NCBI GenBank assembly: GCA_004519485.1
Contig: CP038136.1
Location: 82,501 to 117,556, forward strand
Direction: 5' to 3'
Length of the DNA stretch: 35,056 nucleotides
DNA from: Nannochloropsis oceanica
Taxonomy: Eukaryota > Sar > Eustigmatophyceae > Eustigmatales > Monodopsidaceae
This document shows, one piece after another, positions 9,840-17,912 of this stretch; position 1 is the first letter of the stretch; every line of letters begins with the position of its first letter. The notes beneath the pieces are model-generated. The model made no database searches, had not been told where the DNA came from, and saw only the letters and a program-made list of their open reading frames with translations. A program made the position numbers and the translations under genes.

Positions 9840-10193
9840 ATGTCTCATTCAATCACTCTTTTTAATGAGTTAAACTTAATTAACAAGCTTCTTATTTTAG
9901 TAAATTACTCGAGTCAAATTAATACAAAAATCCGTGTTAGAAAGTCTGAAATTTTAACAAAAACCAATGATAACTCTGGATATAAATTAAATAAAGACAA
10001 TACTCTAACTTTTATGAAAAGCCATCTTGGACTTTCTAAAGGTAAGGAAAAGAGACAATTATTAAACCAATTTCTTCAAGAAATAAAACAAGTTGATATT
10101 AAGTCAAAGATAAATATTAAAGAGTTACAAAAATCAAAAACCATTAATCAGTCAAGAATACTAACAACAAAATTAACACAAGTGAGCATATAA
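9840..10193 (+). CDS. unrecognised 117-residue protein
   Basis: I do not recognise this protein. It is basic and rich in Lys, Asn, Ile, Leu and Ser. No signal peptide or membrane helix is evident; the N-terminal hydrophobic stretch (LNLINKLLILVNY, 11-23) is short. The middle (residues 60-87, KSHLGLSKGKEKRQLLNQF onward) looks helical and charged. Support for a real gene: an ATG after an AG-rich leader, an open frame of 354 bases in very AT-rich DNA where stops are frequent, and a 16-bp hairpin starting six bases after the stop codon. Its slot just before trnW-rpl11 is where bacteria keep secE and nusG next to trnW, but I see no SecE helix or NusG/KOW motif and do not claim homology. It could be a fast-evolving plastid gene or a lineage-specific ORF. 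Confidence 0.6.
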   Translation: MSHSITLFNELNLINKLLILVNYSSQINTKIRVRKSEILTKTNDNSGYKLNKDNTLTFMKSHLGLSKGKEKRQLLNQFLQEIKQVDIKSKINIKELQKSKTINQSRILTTKLTQVSI

Positions 10194-10198
10194 ATGCA

Positions 10199-10237
10199 TT
10201 TTTCAGAGTCAAAAAATGAACTTTTGATTCTGAAAAA
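10199..10237 (+). terminator. hairpin after the 117-residue ORF
   Basis: The arms 10199-10214 (TTTTTCAGAGTCAAAA) and 10222-10237 (TTTTGATTCTGAAAAA) pair over 16 bp with a single G-U, around a seven-base loop. It starts six bases after the stop codon of the upstream ORF. Confidence 0.7.
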
Positions 10238-10297
10238 ACAAGTTATTAAAAAAAGAGAACAATAATGAGTTATAAACTTTATTGACAGATATAAGTA

Positions 10298-10370
10298 GCG
10301 TCTTTAGTTCAGTTGGTAGAACGTAGGTCTCCAAAACCTAATGTCGAGGGTTCAAGTCCTTCAAGGCGTG
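10298..10370 (+). tRNA. trnW-CCA: tRNA-Trp (CCA)
   Basis: The 73-nt cloverleaf has acceptor GCGTCTT/AAGGCGT (with G-U pairs at the end and middle) and discriminator G, D stem GTTC/GAAC, anticodon stem TAGGT/ACCTA around CTCCAAA (anticodon CCA), and T arm GAGGG TTCAAGT CCTTC. It lies upstream of rpl11, as trnW does in the bacterial secE-nusG-rplK cluster. Confidence 0.95.
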
Positions 10371-10433
10371 TGTTGTATTTTAGTATTTTAAAGATTTAGT
10401 AAGCAATAAGGCTATTTACAGTCCAAATCTTAT

Positions 10434-10462
10434 TTGCTATTATCAAACTAAATAAATAGATT
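10434..10462 (+). promoter_or_regulatory. candidate promoter for rpl11-rpl1-rpl12
   Basis: TTGCTA (10434-10439), a 17-base spacer and TAGATT (10457-10462); each box matches four of six consensus bases. It lies about 65 bases before the rpl11 start. In such AT-rich DNA this is only suggestive. Confidence 0.35.
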
Positions 10463-10527
10463 TTTAATTTACTAACAAAATTAAAAAACACGAATTTTAG
10501 AACGAACTATTAAAACTTGCATAAAAA

Positions 10528-10956
10528 ATGCCAAAAAAAATTGTAGCAGTTATTAAACTTGCATTAAAAGCCGGTAAGGCAACCCCGGCACCTCCTGTAG
10601 GGCCTGCTTTAGGACAACATGGTGTTAATATCGCATTATTTTGTAAAGATTATAATGCACGTACTGCAGATAAAGGGGATTTAGTTATTCCTGTAGAAAT
10701 ATCTGTATTTGAAGACAGAAGTTTTTCATTTATTTTAAAAACACCTCCTGCATCTGTCTTATTAAAAGTTAACTTACAAATAAAAAAAGGATCTGCTAAA
10801 CCTGATAAAGTTAAAGTTGGTTCTATAAGTAGACAAGGTCTAGAAGAAATTGCTCGTATAAAATTACCAGATCTAAATACAGATAATATTGATGCAGCAA
10901 TAAGAATAATAGAAGGGACAGCTAAGAACATGGGTATTACAATCCAAGATTCTTAA
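10528..10956 (+). CDS. rpl11: 50S ribosomal protein L11
   Basis: Binds the GTPase-associated centre of 23S rRNA with L10/L12. Its 142 residues match the family length. The N-terminal domain carries [26 protein letters not shown], the proline-rich linker region binding thiopeptides in bacteria, and the C-terminal rRNA-binding domain ends [11 protein letters not shown]. It starts the rpl11-rpl1-rpl12 unit; rpl1 follows after 13 bases with a Shine-Dalgarno AAGGAG at the junction. Confidence 0.97.
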   Translation: MPKKIVAVIKLALKAGKATPAPPVGPALGQHGVNIALFCKDYNARTADKGDLVIPVEISVFEDRSFSFILKTPPASVLLKVNLQIKKGSAKPDKVKVGSISRQGLEEIARIKLPDLNTDNIDAAIRIIEGTAKNMGITIQDS

Positions 10957-10969
10957 GGAGAAAAATTAT

Positions 10970-11656
10970 ATGCAACGCACATCAAAAAGATTTAAAAAAG
11001 TTCAGAGTTTAGTTGAACCTAAGCAATATACATTAGAAGAAGCGATTAATTTATTAAAACAAACATCTACAGCGAAGTTTGTGGAATCAAGTGAGGTACA
11101 TTTTTGTTTAAATTTAAATCCCAAGTACGCTGATCAACAATTGCGTGCAACTGTTGCTTTACCTCATGGAACAGGTCGTAATATACGAGTTGTTGCTATT
11201 ACAAGTTCCGATAGCTCCTTAAAAGCAAATGAGATTGGCGCTGAACGAATTGGTTCTGAAGATTTAATTGAATCAATTAATAAAGGATATACTGACTTTG
11301 ATGTTTTAATTGCTGAGCCTGATATGATGCCTAAAATTGCAAAGTTAGGGCGTGTTTTGGGACCTAAAGGATTAATGCCATCGCCCAAAGCAGGTACAGT
11401 AACTAAAGACATTGTTGGTGCAATTCAAGAATTTAAAAGAGGTAAACTCGAATATCGTGTTGATAAAACAGGCATTGTTCATATTAACTTTGGTAAAGTG
11501 AATTTTCCCGTTACTCAATTACAAGAAAACTTTTCAACAGTTTTTAAATCTATAATGCAAAATAAACCTACGGGTGTAAAAGGAAAATACTTAAAAAAGC
11601 TTTATATTTGTAGTACAATGGGTCCTTCAATTGAATTAGATTATTCAATATTATAA
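10970..11656 (+). CDS. rpl1: 50S ribosomal protein L1
   Basis: L1-stalk protein involved in release of deacylated tRNA. It has 228 residues (family about 230). Visible signatures are LPHGTGRNIRVVAIT, the domain II segment LGRVLGPKGLMPSPKAGTVT, and the C-terminal GKYLKKLYICSTMGPSIELD. In bacteria L1 represses its own operon by binding the rplK leader; whether that happens here cannot be seen. Confidence 0.97.
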   Translation: MQRTSKRFKKVQSLVEPKQYTLEEAINLLKQTSTAKFVESSEVHFCLNLNPKYADQQLRATVALPHGTGRNIRVVAITSSDSSLKANEIGAERIGSEDLIESINKGYTDFDVLIAEPDMMPKIAKLGRVLGPKGLMPSPKAGTVTKDIVGAIQEFKRGKLEYRVDKTGIVHINFGKVNFPVTQLQENFSTVFKSIMQNKPTGVKGKYLKKLYICSTMGPSIELDYSIL

Positions 11657-11712
11657 AAAATTAAACCTTTACTGAACGCTTATTTCATTCAAAAGTATAA
11701 CCAAAGAGATAT

Positions 11713-12102
11713 ATGTCTACAAAAACAGAACAAATTTTAGAAGATTTAAAAAGTCTTACCCTTATTGAAGTATCGGATTTAGTTGAAAAGTTAGAAGAAA
11801 CTTTTGGTATTGATGCTTCACAAGTTTCAGCGGGTGTTGTTATGGCGGGAGCTCCTGCTGTAGCCGCTCCTGCTGAAGAGGCAAAAACAGAATTTGATGT
11901 AATTTTAGCTGAAGCGCCACCTGCAGATAAAAAATTAGGCGTATTAAAAATTGTAAGAACACTTACAGGATTGGGATTAAAAGAGGCTAAAGATTTAGTC
12001 GAATCTGCACCAAAAACGATCAAAGAAAAAGTATCAAAAGCTGAAGCTGAAACTATGAAAAAAGAATTAGAAGAAGCTGGTGGTATAATTGCATTAAAAT
12101 AA
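11713..12102 (+). CDS. rpl12: 50S ribosomal protein L7/L12
   Basis: Stalk protein that recruits translation factors. It has 129 residues: an N-terminal dimerisation domain (about 1-34), an Ala-rich hinge (about 43-57) and the C-terminal factor-binding domain with [20 protein letters not shown] and the [11 protein letters not shown] helix. rpl10, which sits between rplA and rplL in bacteria, is absent, as usual in plastids. The gene ends against a 24-bp hairpin. Confidence 0.97.
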   Translation: MSTKTEQILEDLKSLTLIEVSDLVEKLEETFGIDASQVSAGVVMAGAPAVAAPAEEAKTEFDVILAEAPPADKKLGVLKIVRTLTGLGLKEAKDLVESAPKTIKEKVSKAEAETMKKELEEAGGIIALK

Positions 12103-12163
12103 AAAATAATATTTACGTTGGTAGTAACGAGTTACTCGCTACTACCAACGTAAATATTATTTT
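12103..12163. terminator. 24-bp perfect hairpin between convergent rpl12 and petD
   Basis: Arms 12103-12126 and 12140-12163 are exact reverse complements. The 13-base loop itself contains CGAG-TTA-CTCG, adding four more pairs after one mismatch. A-rich and T-rich flanks on the two sides let it act as a terminator for both strands. It is the most perfect hairpin in the window. Confidence 0.88.
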
Positions 12164-12175
12164 AAAAGAAATTTT

Positions 12176-12658
12176 TTAAAATAATCCTAAAGTAATCGCT
12201 TTATTAATAGGTAAACAAGCACCAATACCTAACCAAATCGCAACAACAGTACCAAGTAAGAATACTGCCATAGCAATAGGTCTACGGAATGGATTTTGGA
12301 AGTTATTAATATTTTCAATAAATGGAACTGTAAGTAACCCAGCTGGTACAGACGCCATTGATAATACTCCTAATAATTTATTAGGTAAAACACGTAATAA
12401 ATTAAATGTAGGGAAGAAATACCATTCAGGAAGGATCTCTAATGGAGTTGCAAACGGATCTGCTTTTTCACCTAAAGCTGAAGGTTCTAATACTGATAAA
12501 CCAATTACGAGTGCAAACGTACCCAGAATAACTACTGGAAATATATATAAAAGATCGTTTGGCCAAGCAGGTTCACCATAATAATTATGGCCCATACCTT
12601 TTGCTAATTTGGCACGTAGAACCGGATTAGTTAAATCAGGTTTTTTTATAACTGACAT
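12176..12658 (-). CDS. petD: cytochrome b6f complex subunit IV
   Basis: Three-helix thylakoid subunit matching the C-terminal half of mitochondrial cytochrome b; forms part of the plastoquinol oxidation site. It has 160 residues, with conserved [20 protein letters not shown] at the start and the Qo motif PEWYFFP. It has no intron, unlike land-plant petD. It lies 34 bases after petB in the usual petB-petD order, with a Shine-Dalgarno AAAGGAG ahead of the ATG. Confidence 0.98.
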   Translation of the reverse strand: MSVIKKPDLTNPVLRAKLAKGMGHNYYGEPAWPNDLLYIFPVVILGTFALVIGLSVLEPSALGEKADPFATPLEILPEWYFFPTFNLLRVLPNKLLGVLSMASVPAGLLTVPFIENINNFQNPFRRPIAMAVFLLGTVVAIWLGIGACLPINKAITLGLF

Positions 12659-12692
12659 AAATTTTTCTCCTTTTAGTAAATTTTAAAACTTT

Positions 12693-13340
12693 TTAAAGTG
12701 GACCAGAAATACCTTGTTTACGAATCATTAAGAAATGCATTAACATTAACACGGCTGCTATTAAAGGTAATACAAACGTATGTAAACTATAGAATCTTGT
12801 TAGAGTACCTTGACCAACACTTACACCACCTCTTAAAAGTTCTACTAAAGGAGATCCAATAACAGGGATTGCTTCAGGTACACCTGTTACGATTTTACAA
12901 GCCCAGTAACCTACCTGATCCCATGGTAAAGAGTATCCTGTTACACCAAAAGATACGGTTACAACGGATAACAATACACCTGTAGTCCACGTTAATTCCC
13001 TTGGTTTTTTGAAACCACCTGTTAAGTATACACGGAAAACATGAAGAACCATCATCATTACCATCATACTTGCAGACCATCTATGAATTGATCGGATTAA
13101 CCAACCAAAATTCACGTCTGTCATTAAATATTCAACAGATGCAAATGCTTCTGTAACAGTTGGTCTATAATAAAATGTCATAGCAAACCCTGTTGCTACT
13201 TGAACAAGGAAACATGTTAATACAATTCCACCAAAACAATAAAATATATTAACATGTGGCGGAACATATTTGCTAGTAATGTCATCAGCTATGGCTTGAA
13301 TTTCTAATCTTTCTTCAAACCAGTCGTAAACTTTTCCCAT
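12693..13340 (-). CDS. petB: cytochrome b6
   Basis: Four-helix di-haem subunit of b6f. It has 215 residues, exactly the family length. It begins [20 protein letters not shown]. Haem-ligand His pairs sit in helix B ([10 protein letters not shown], with VLHVFRVYL further on) and helix D ([24 protein letters not shown]). The Cys for the extra haem c' is in VNIFYC (C35). No intron. Upstream cbbX ends 58 bases before, so cbbX-petB-petD may be one transcript. Confidence 0.98.
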   Translation of the reverse strand: MGKVYDWFEERLEIQAIADDITSKYVPPHVNIFYCFGGIVLTCFLVQVATGFAMTFYYRPTVTEAFASVEYLMTDVNFGWLIRSIHRWSASMMVMMMVLHVFRVYLTGGFKKPRELTWTTGVLLSVVTVSFGVTGYSLPWDQVGYWACKIVTGVPEAIPVIGSPLVELLRGGVSVGQGTLTRFYSLHTFVLPLIAAVLMLMHFLMIRKQGISGPL

Positions 13341-13398
13341 AAATTAAATTTAATAATCTACTACACAATTAAACCGAAATAAAAGAAAACAAAAACTT

Positions 13399-14409
13399 TT
13401 ATGCAAAATTTTTCCAAATAAATAATGTAAAGGTTTTAGAATCTCTACTAGTTTCATTTGATTTTTTGCTTAGTTCTGGAACGTTAAATATAGCATTATT
13501 ATCCTTATAACCCTGTTTTGTCATAAGAATTGTTCTTAATCCTTTAAGAAATAAAGTACTTAAGATTAGATCGTAAGGGGTAATATTAATTAAACTCTTG
13601 TATGTAAAAATATTTGTTTGACCCATTACACGTGATGCTAATCTAAAACATGCACGATTTACAATATTTTTTATACTTCTTGCATTTGCAAAAAGAGGAA
13701 GTTGACGTCTTAAGTCTAAGTATTTTATAAAGACTTCTTCCGCATAAAAACTCATTTGATACTGTCTTTCTTCAAAAAGTAATTTTGCAATTGTTAGCAG
13801 CTCTTCACGTGTATAATCAGGAAAATCAATATGATGTGCTACACGAGAAGATAAACCAGGATTTGAACGATAGAAGAGCTTCATAGGTTCACTATAACCC
13901 GCGAAGATCAATACGATATCAGTACGATTGTTTTCCATTACTTGGAGGATCATTTCAATTGCTTCACCACCATAATCTTTTTCATTATTGGGTTTATAAA
14001 GATAATAAGCTTCGTCAATTAGTAAAACACCACCCATTGCTTTTTCTAAAACATCTTTTGTTTTGGGAGCTGTTTGGCCTACAAATTGAGCTACAAGATC
14101 ATCACGACTAACTACCACAAGTTGCCCACGAGACAAATACCCTAGGTTTTGTAGCAGCTCTGCCATTCTGGAAGCAACAGTACTCTTTCCTGTTCCAGGA
14201 CTACCTGTGAATGACATATGAAGTCCGGGGTAGTATTTGCTTAATCCAAAATCTTGGCGAATTTTATCCATAAAAAGAATAGCTGTAATTTCAGTAATTC
14301 TTTTTTTAACAGATTGTAAACCGATAAGATCATCATCTAATTTTTTTAGACTGTCATTAATCTTATAAGTTTTCCTTAATTCTTGAATATCAATATTTTT
14401 AGAATCCAT
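13399..14409 (-). CDS. cbbX: CbbX, red-type Rubisco activase
   Basis: Hexameric AAA+ stromal remodeller that frees inhibited red-type Rubisco by pulling on the large-subunit C terminus. From the ATG at 14409 it has 336 residues; a GTG 12 bases upstream also opens the frame but is less likely. Walker A is GSPGTGKS (69-76), the pore loop lies in DLVAQFVGQTAPKT, Walker B is LLIDEA (129-134), with sensor 1 FAGYSEPM and arginine-finger region NPGLSSRV. The core ends near residue 290. About 45 further residues form a Ser/Lys/Asn-rich tail, longer than the roughly 290-300-residue forms I know. The gene precedes petB rather than following rbcL-rbcS. Confidence 0.94.
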   Translation of the reverse strand: MDSKNIDIQELRKTYKINDSLKKLDDDLIGLQSVKKRITEITAILFMDKIRQDFGLSKYYPGLHMSFTGSPGTGKSTVASRMAELLQNLGYLSRGQLVVVSRDDLVAQFVGQTAPKTKDVLEKAMGGVLLIDEAYYLYKPNNEKDYGGEAIEMILQVMENNRTDIVLIFAGYSEPMKLFYRSNPGLSSRVAHHIDFPDYTREELLTIAKLLFEERQYQMSFYAEEVFIKYLDLRRQLPLFANARSIKNIVNRACFRLASRVMGQTNIFTYKSLINITPYDLILSTLFLKGLRTILMTKQGYKDNNAIFNVPELSKKSNETSRDSKTFTLFIWKNFA

Positions 14410-14506
14410 TTTAAAATTCACAAATTATTTGTAATGTTTTTCGAAATTTATGATGTTTAAATAAACTTCTTAATAAATCTTAATTAAACAAAATATAACA
14501 GCTTTC

Positions 14507-14535
14507 TTGCCAAGTAAATTCTAAGCTTATCTAGT
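14507..14535 (+). promoter_or_regulatory. candidate promoter for the trn(CAU)-trnS-trnD cluster
   Basis: TTGCCA (14507-14512, five of six), a 17-base spacer and TCTAGT (14530-14535, four of six). Predicted initiation falls about 20 bases before the first tRNA. TATATA at 14547-14552 is an alternative AT-rich -10-like site. Confidence 0.4.
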
Positions 14536-14561
14536 TTTTAGTAAACTATATATAAGTAAAC

Positions 14562-14634
14562 GGCTTTGTAGCTCAGTGGTTAGAGCAGGGGACTCATAAG
14601 CCCAAGGTCGCAGGTTCAAGTCCCGCCAAAGCCA
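14562..14634 (+). tRNA. tRNA with CAU anticodon (elongator Met or Ile-CAU)
   Basis: The 73-nt tRNA has acceptor GGCTTTG/CAAAGCC with discriminator A, D stem GCTC/GAGC, anticodon loop CTCATAA (CAT), and T arm GCAGG TTCAAGT CCCGC with one mismatch. The acceptor stem starts with a G-C pair, unlike a bacterial initiator. The body resembles both elongator Met and the lysidine-modified Ile2 tRNA of bacteria. The anticodon stem GGGGA/GCCCA has only three Watson-Crick pairs, with a G-A clash at the outer end and an A-G clash next to the loop. Confidence 0.85.
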
Positions 14635-14651
14635 AATTAAAAATAATAAAT

Positions 14652-14740
14652 GGAGAGATGGCTGAGTGGTCGAAAGCGGCAGATTGCTAATCTGTTGTAC
14701 AAAATTAATTGTACCGAGGGTTCGAATCCCTTTCTCTCCT
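14652..14740 (+). tRNA. trnS-GCU: tRNA-Ser (GCU)
   Basis: The 89-nt class II tRNA has acceptor GGAGAGA/TCTCTCC, anticodon stem CAGAT/ATCTG around loop TGCTA (anticodon GCT), a long variable arm with stem TTGTAC/GTACC-like pairing, and T arm GAGGG TTCGAAT CCCTT. It lies 17 bases after the CAU tRNA. Confidence 0.95.
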
Positions 14741-14793
14741 AAGACTATTTATATATTGCCTATAAAGTGCTATAAAAGACGTAATTCAACTAA

Positions 14794-14867
14794 GGGGTTG
14801 TAGCTTAATTGGTTAGAGTACCGCCCTGTCACGGCGGAAGTTGCGGGTTCGAGTCCCGTCAATCCCG
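14794..14867 (+). tRNA. trnD-GUC: tRNA-Asp (GUC)
   Basis: The 74-nt cloverleaf has acceptor GGGGTTG/CAATCCC with discriminator G, anticodon stem CCGCC/GGCGG around CTGTCAC (anticodon GTC), and T arm GCGGG TTCGAGT CCCGT. Third gene of the plus-strand tRNA cluster; it converges on ftsH. Confidence 0.96.
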
Positions 14868-14895
14868 ATCATTCTAGTTATAAATTAGACTCCTT

Positions 14896-14931
14896 TTAAG
14901 ATATAAATCAGGTAACTGATTTATATCTTAA
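14896..14931. terminator. 16-bp hairpin between trnD and ftsH
   Basis: Perfect arms 14896-14911 and 14916-14931 around a four-base loop GTAA. A T-rich tract follows on the plus strand. It lies between convergent genes, ten bases beyond the ftsH stop. Confidence 0.8.
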
Positions 14932-14940
14932 TTCTTTTTT

Positions 14941-17037
14941 TTACTTGTTATCAGCAGTTAATAAATTAACAACAGATGTTAATTTATCACTTTTTTCCAC
15001 TTTACTTGAAGCTTCGTCCATAACATCCTCAAGAATTTTTTCTTCATCTTCTTGTGATCTTATAGATTTTATTTTTTCAATATATTTTTCGGTATTTAAT
15101 AAGCCTTCCATTTCTTCTCTAATTAGTTCTACAACAGGAGAGTTTTGTTTTAACTTACTCGAAGGTAAAATTAAACGTATTGGTTTTGCTTCAGCTAATA
15201 AGCTTCTTATTTCGTAACCCTCTAGAGTTTCTTTTTGGATTATTTTATTAACTAGTTTATCTAATAAAGTACGATTTTCTTGAATAATTGATAATGCTTC
15301 GTTATATGCATGTTCAATATGAAGTCTAACCATTGTGTCAATTAATGTTGTTAACTCTTCAGAATAGCCCTGACTGGATCCACGCATCATTGCATCTCGT
15401 GGTTGTTGATCTTCTAATGCGACTGGACCCAGAGGTGACATACCGTATTCCGTAACGATTTGCCTTGCTAAAAAAGTTGCACGCTGAATGTCATCTACAC
15501 CTACGGTTGTCACTTCTGCTTTACCAAATACAACTTCTTCTGCTGCTCTTCCTGCTAAAAGAGAAACTAAACGTGTTAATAGCTGATTTCTAGAGTACAT
15601 TGTTTCTTCACTTGGTACGTATGTTGTCGAAGATTTCGTACGACCACGTGGTATTAAAGAAACCATTTCAACAGGATCATGATACTCGAGTAAAGAAGCT
15701 GTTAATGCATGTCCTACTTCATGATAAGCTAATATACGTTTATAACGATTTTCTTCCATTGGCGGTTTAGGTATACCACCTGTTACTTTGTCAAGAGCTT
15801 CGTTTAGTCGCTTTATAGTTATAGATGTCTCATTATATCTAGCAGTCAAAATTGCTGCTTCATTCATTACATTTGCTAAATCAGCACCAGAAAATCCTGG
15901 TGTACGCTTAGCTAGAGTATCTAATTGAACATCTGAATCTATCTTTTTGTCCTTAGCATGTACTTTAAGAATTGATAAACGAGCTTTTGAATCAGGGAAT
16001 CCGACAACAAGTTGTCTATCAAAACGACCCGGTCTTAATAAAGCTGAGTCTAAAATATCTACGCGGTTTGTAGCTGCAATTACAATAACACCATTATTAG
16101 TTTCAAATCCGTCCATTTCGGTTAAGAGCTGATTTAACGTTTGTTCGCGTTCGTCATTCCCACCACCAACTCCAGAGCCTCTTTGTCTACCAACTGCGTC
16201 AATTTCATCAATGAAGATAATACAAGGTGTTTTTGCTTTAGCTCGCTTAAAAAGATCACGAATTCTTGATGCTCCTATACCAACAAATAACTCTACAAAT
16301 TCTGATGCGGAGCAACTAAAAAAGGGAACTTTTGCCTCACCTGCAATAGCCTTAGCTAATAAAGTTTTACCCGTTCCTGGAGGGCCTGATAATAAAACAC
16401 CTTTTGGGATTTTAGCACCAACACGAGTATAACGTTCGGGTTTCTTTAAAAAAGTAACAATTTCTTGAAACTCTTCTTTAACTTCATCAATACCAGCAAC
16501 ATCATCAAAGGTAACACCTGTAACCGGTACACTATCATATCTTGCTTTAGTCTGGAAAAATTGTCTGAAACCAAATGGGTTAAATGGATTATTTCCTCCT
16601 CCGCCCGAAGGATTACGACCTGATTTACTTGAGCTATCTGAAGCTCTATTAAATAAAAAGTAGCCACCTATTATAAGACCAAGTAAAATTGAGACTGTAA
16701 CAAAGTTTATCGAAAAAAACTCAAAGGGTTTTGTAGACTGTTCGATCGCATGAACATCAAAATTTATGCCAGAATCTTTAAGTTTACGTATAAGTTTAAT
16801 ATCTTTATTAGGAACATTAACACCTATACGTTGAGAGCGATAACCTGATTCGGGTGTAGATGCTTCAACAACTGCAAATTTTGAATTGTTATAGAAGTCA
16901 ACACGCTTTACCCACCCGTTTTCAATATATTCTAAAAATCTTCCATAAGTAATTATAGAAGTTGGAGCAGTAGCCGTTTCATTTACTGTATCTACAGCAA
17001 CAAATGTTTCTGCGCCACTTGCAAATAATCCAATCAT
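14941..17037 (-). CDS. ftsH: FtsH ATP-dependent zinc metalloprotease
   Basis: Thylakoid membrane protease; the plastid and cyanobacterial relatives degrade damaged D1. It has 698 residues, longer than the usual 610-640. Order: a short N terminus with an FtsH intermembrane-type region ([20 protein letters not shown], 30-49), one membrane helix (about 107-129), a Gly/Asn linker, the AAA+ module with Walker A GPPGTGKT (218-225), Walker B IIFIDEID (273-280) and [23 protein letters not shown], then the zinc site HEVGH (439-443; HEAGH in most relatives). The charged C terminus extends about 60 residues. The first membrane helix that normally precedes the TYGRFLEY region is absent. The start is fixed by AGGAGG just upstream, and an in-frame TAG lies four codons before the ATG, so no longer form exists. 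Confidence 0.95.
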   Translation of the reverse strand: MIGLFASGAETFVAVDTVNETATAPTSIITYGRFLEYIENGWVKRVDFYNNSKFAVVEASTPESGYRSQRIGVNVPNKDIKLIRKLKDSGINFDVHAIEQSTKPFEFFSINFVTVSILLGLIIGGYFLFNRASDSSSKSGRNPSGGGGNNPFNPFGFRQFFQTKARYDSVPVTGVTFDDVAGIDEVKEEFQEIVTFLKKPERYTRVGAKIPKGVLLSGPPGTGKTLLAKAIAGEAKVPFFSCSASEFVELFVGIGASRIRDLFKRAKAKTPCIIFIDEIDAVGRQRGSGVGGGNDEREQTLNQLLTEMDGFETNNGVIVIAATNRVDILDSALLRPGRFDRQLVVGFPDSKARLSILKVHAKDKKIDSDVQLDTLAKRTPGFSGADLANVMNEAAILTARYNETSITIKRLNEALDKVTGGIPKPPMEENRYKRILAYHEVGHALTASLLEYHDPVEMVSLIPRGRTKSSTTYVPSEETMYSRNQLLTRLVSLLAGRAAEEVVFGKAEVTTVGVDDIQRATFLARQIVTEYGMSPLGPVALEDQQPRDAMMRGSSQGYSEELTTLIDTMVRLHIEHAYNEALSIIQENRTLLDKLVNKIIQKETLEGYEIRSLLAEAKPIRLILPSSKLKQNSPVVELIREEMEGLLNTEKYIEKIKSIRSQEDEEKILEDVMDEASSKVEKSDKLTSVVNLLTADNK

Positions 17038-17232
17038 AAAATCCTCCTACGAAATAATCTATTCTTAAGTGTTATTTAAAATAACTTTACTTTCTTCTTT
17101 AATATTATATACTTCTTTTTCAACCACGACTAGCTTTGATTGTAATAATTTCAAAAATTTTAAGTATTCTGCCTTTTTTTAAAATTATTATTTAACATAG
17201 TAAAGACTTAAAAACCAGGGGAAAAATTTCAA

Positions 17233-17436
17233 ATGATTCAAAAAGGCTCAACAGTTAGAATTTTGCGCAAAGAATCTTATTGGTATAATGAATCAGGAAC
17301 TGTAGTAGTTGTTGATCAAAGTAAAGTACGTTATCCTGTTTTAGTTAGATTTACAAAAGTAAATTATGCTGGGACAAATACAAACAACTTTGGATTAAAT
17401 GAAGTTGAAGAAGTTGTTACAAAAAAATCATCTTAA
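17233..17436 (+). CDS. psaE: photosystem I subunit IV
   Basis: Stromal PSI subunit helping ferredoxin docking and cyclic flow. It has 67 residues with the SH3-like fold signature: [20 protein letters not shown], then [20 protein letters not shown] and a short acidic C terminus. It is plus strand and diverges from ftsH across 195 AT-rich bases in which I see no other gene. Confidence 0.95.
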
Positions 17437-17449
17437 ATAATTTTATTTT

Positions 17450-17474
17450 GGTCATGGAAGATAACTCCATGACC
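17450..17474. terminator. 9-bp hairpin between convergent psaE and psbH
   Basis: Arms GGTCATGGA (17450-17458) and TCCATGACC (17466-17474) pair perfectly around a seven-base loop, 13 bases after the psaE stop. T-rich sequence precedes it, which on the minus strand places A/T runs suitable for either direction. Confidence 0.65.
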
Positions 17475-17526
17475 CATAAACTTTGAAAAAGATCCAAAAT
17501 TTATTTAATTTAAAAGTAATCAAATT

Positions 17527-17730
17527 TTATCGGGATAAATTACCCCAATCTACATCCACATCATTTAGAATGAGTGATGAGTTATAGATTTGAAGAATAA
17601 TCAATAAAAATACAAGGAATAAAGCCATTACAAAACCCATGATTGGTGTGCTACCCCAACCAGGTCCAACCTTTCCGTACTCGGAATTTAAAGGTCGTAA
17701 AATTGCTCCTAGCTTGGTTTTAAAAGTCAT
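17527..17730 (-). CDS. psbH: photosystem II phosphoprotein H
   Basis: Single-helix PSII subunit near CP47. It has 67 residues: [29 protein letters not shown], then the helix and a lumenal tail [16 protein letters not shown]. It lies downstream of psbB-psbT on the same strand, with psbN on the opposite strand between, the arrangement conserved from cyanobacteria to plants. A Shine-Dalgarno AGGAG lies nine bases before the ATG. Confidence 0.97.
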   Translation of the reverse strand: MTFKTKLGAILRPLNSEYGKVGPGWGSTPIMGFVMALFLVFLLIILQIYNSSLILNDVDVDWGNLSR

Positions 17731-17822
17731 TAGTTATTTCTCCTTTTAGACTTACAAACAAAAGAATCAAATATTTCAAAATGAATTACTCGATTGAAGA
17801 CAAGTTATAATATATTTAGGAA

Positions 17823-17880
17823 AACTTAAGAAACCAAAATTTACTCTATAACAAGGGAGTAAATTTTGGTTTCCTAAGTT
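17823..17880. other. 24-bp stem-loop between psbH and psbN
   Basis: Arms 17823-17846 and 17857-17880 pair over 24 bases with one mismatch (A-C at position six) around a ten-base loop. It lies between two divergent start codons, upstream of both psbH and psbN. It could terminate the psbB-psbT message before psbH, protect a processed psbH 5' or psbT 3' end, or regulate psbN from its leader. A TATAAT at 17806-17811 just before it could be a -10 box for psbN, but no good -35 is visible. Confidence 0.75.
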
Positions 17881-17912
17881 GAACTATATTTATAAAGAAC
17901 AGGTAAGTAAAA

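Noticed and set aside
10282-10287. TTGACA just upstream of trnW
   Set aside because: It lies only ten bases before the tRNA, so the matching -10 would fall inside the mature tRNA.
10440-10527. An L1-binding regulatory leader before rpl11
   Set aside because: Bacterial L1 autoregulation makes it attractive, but I could not fold a convincing L1-site mimic from this AT-rich leader.
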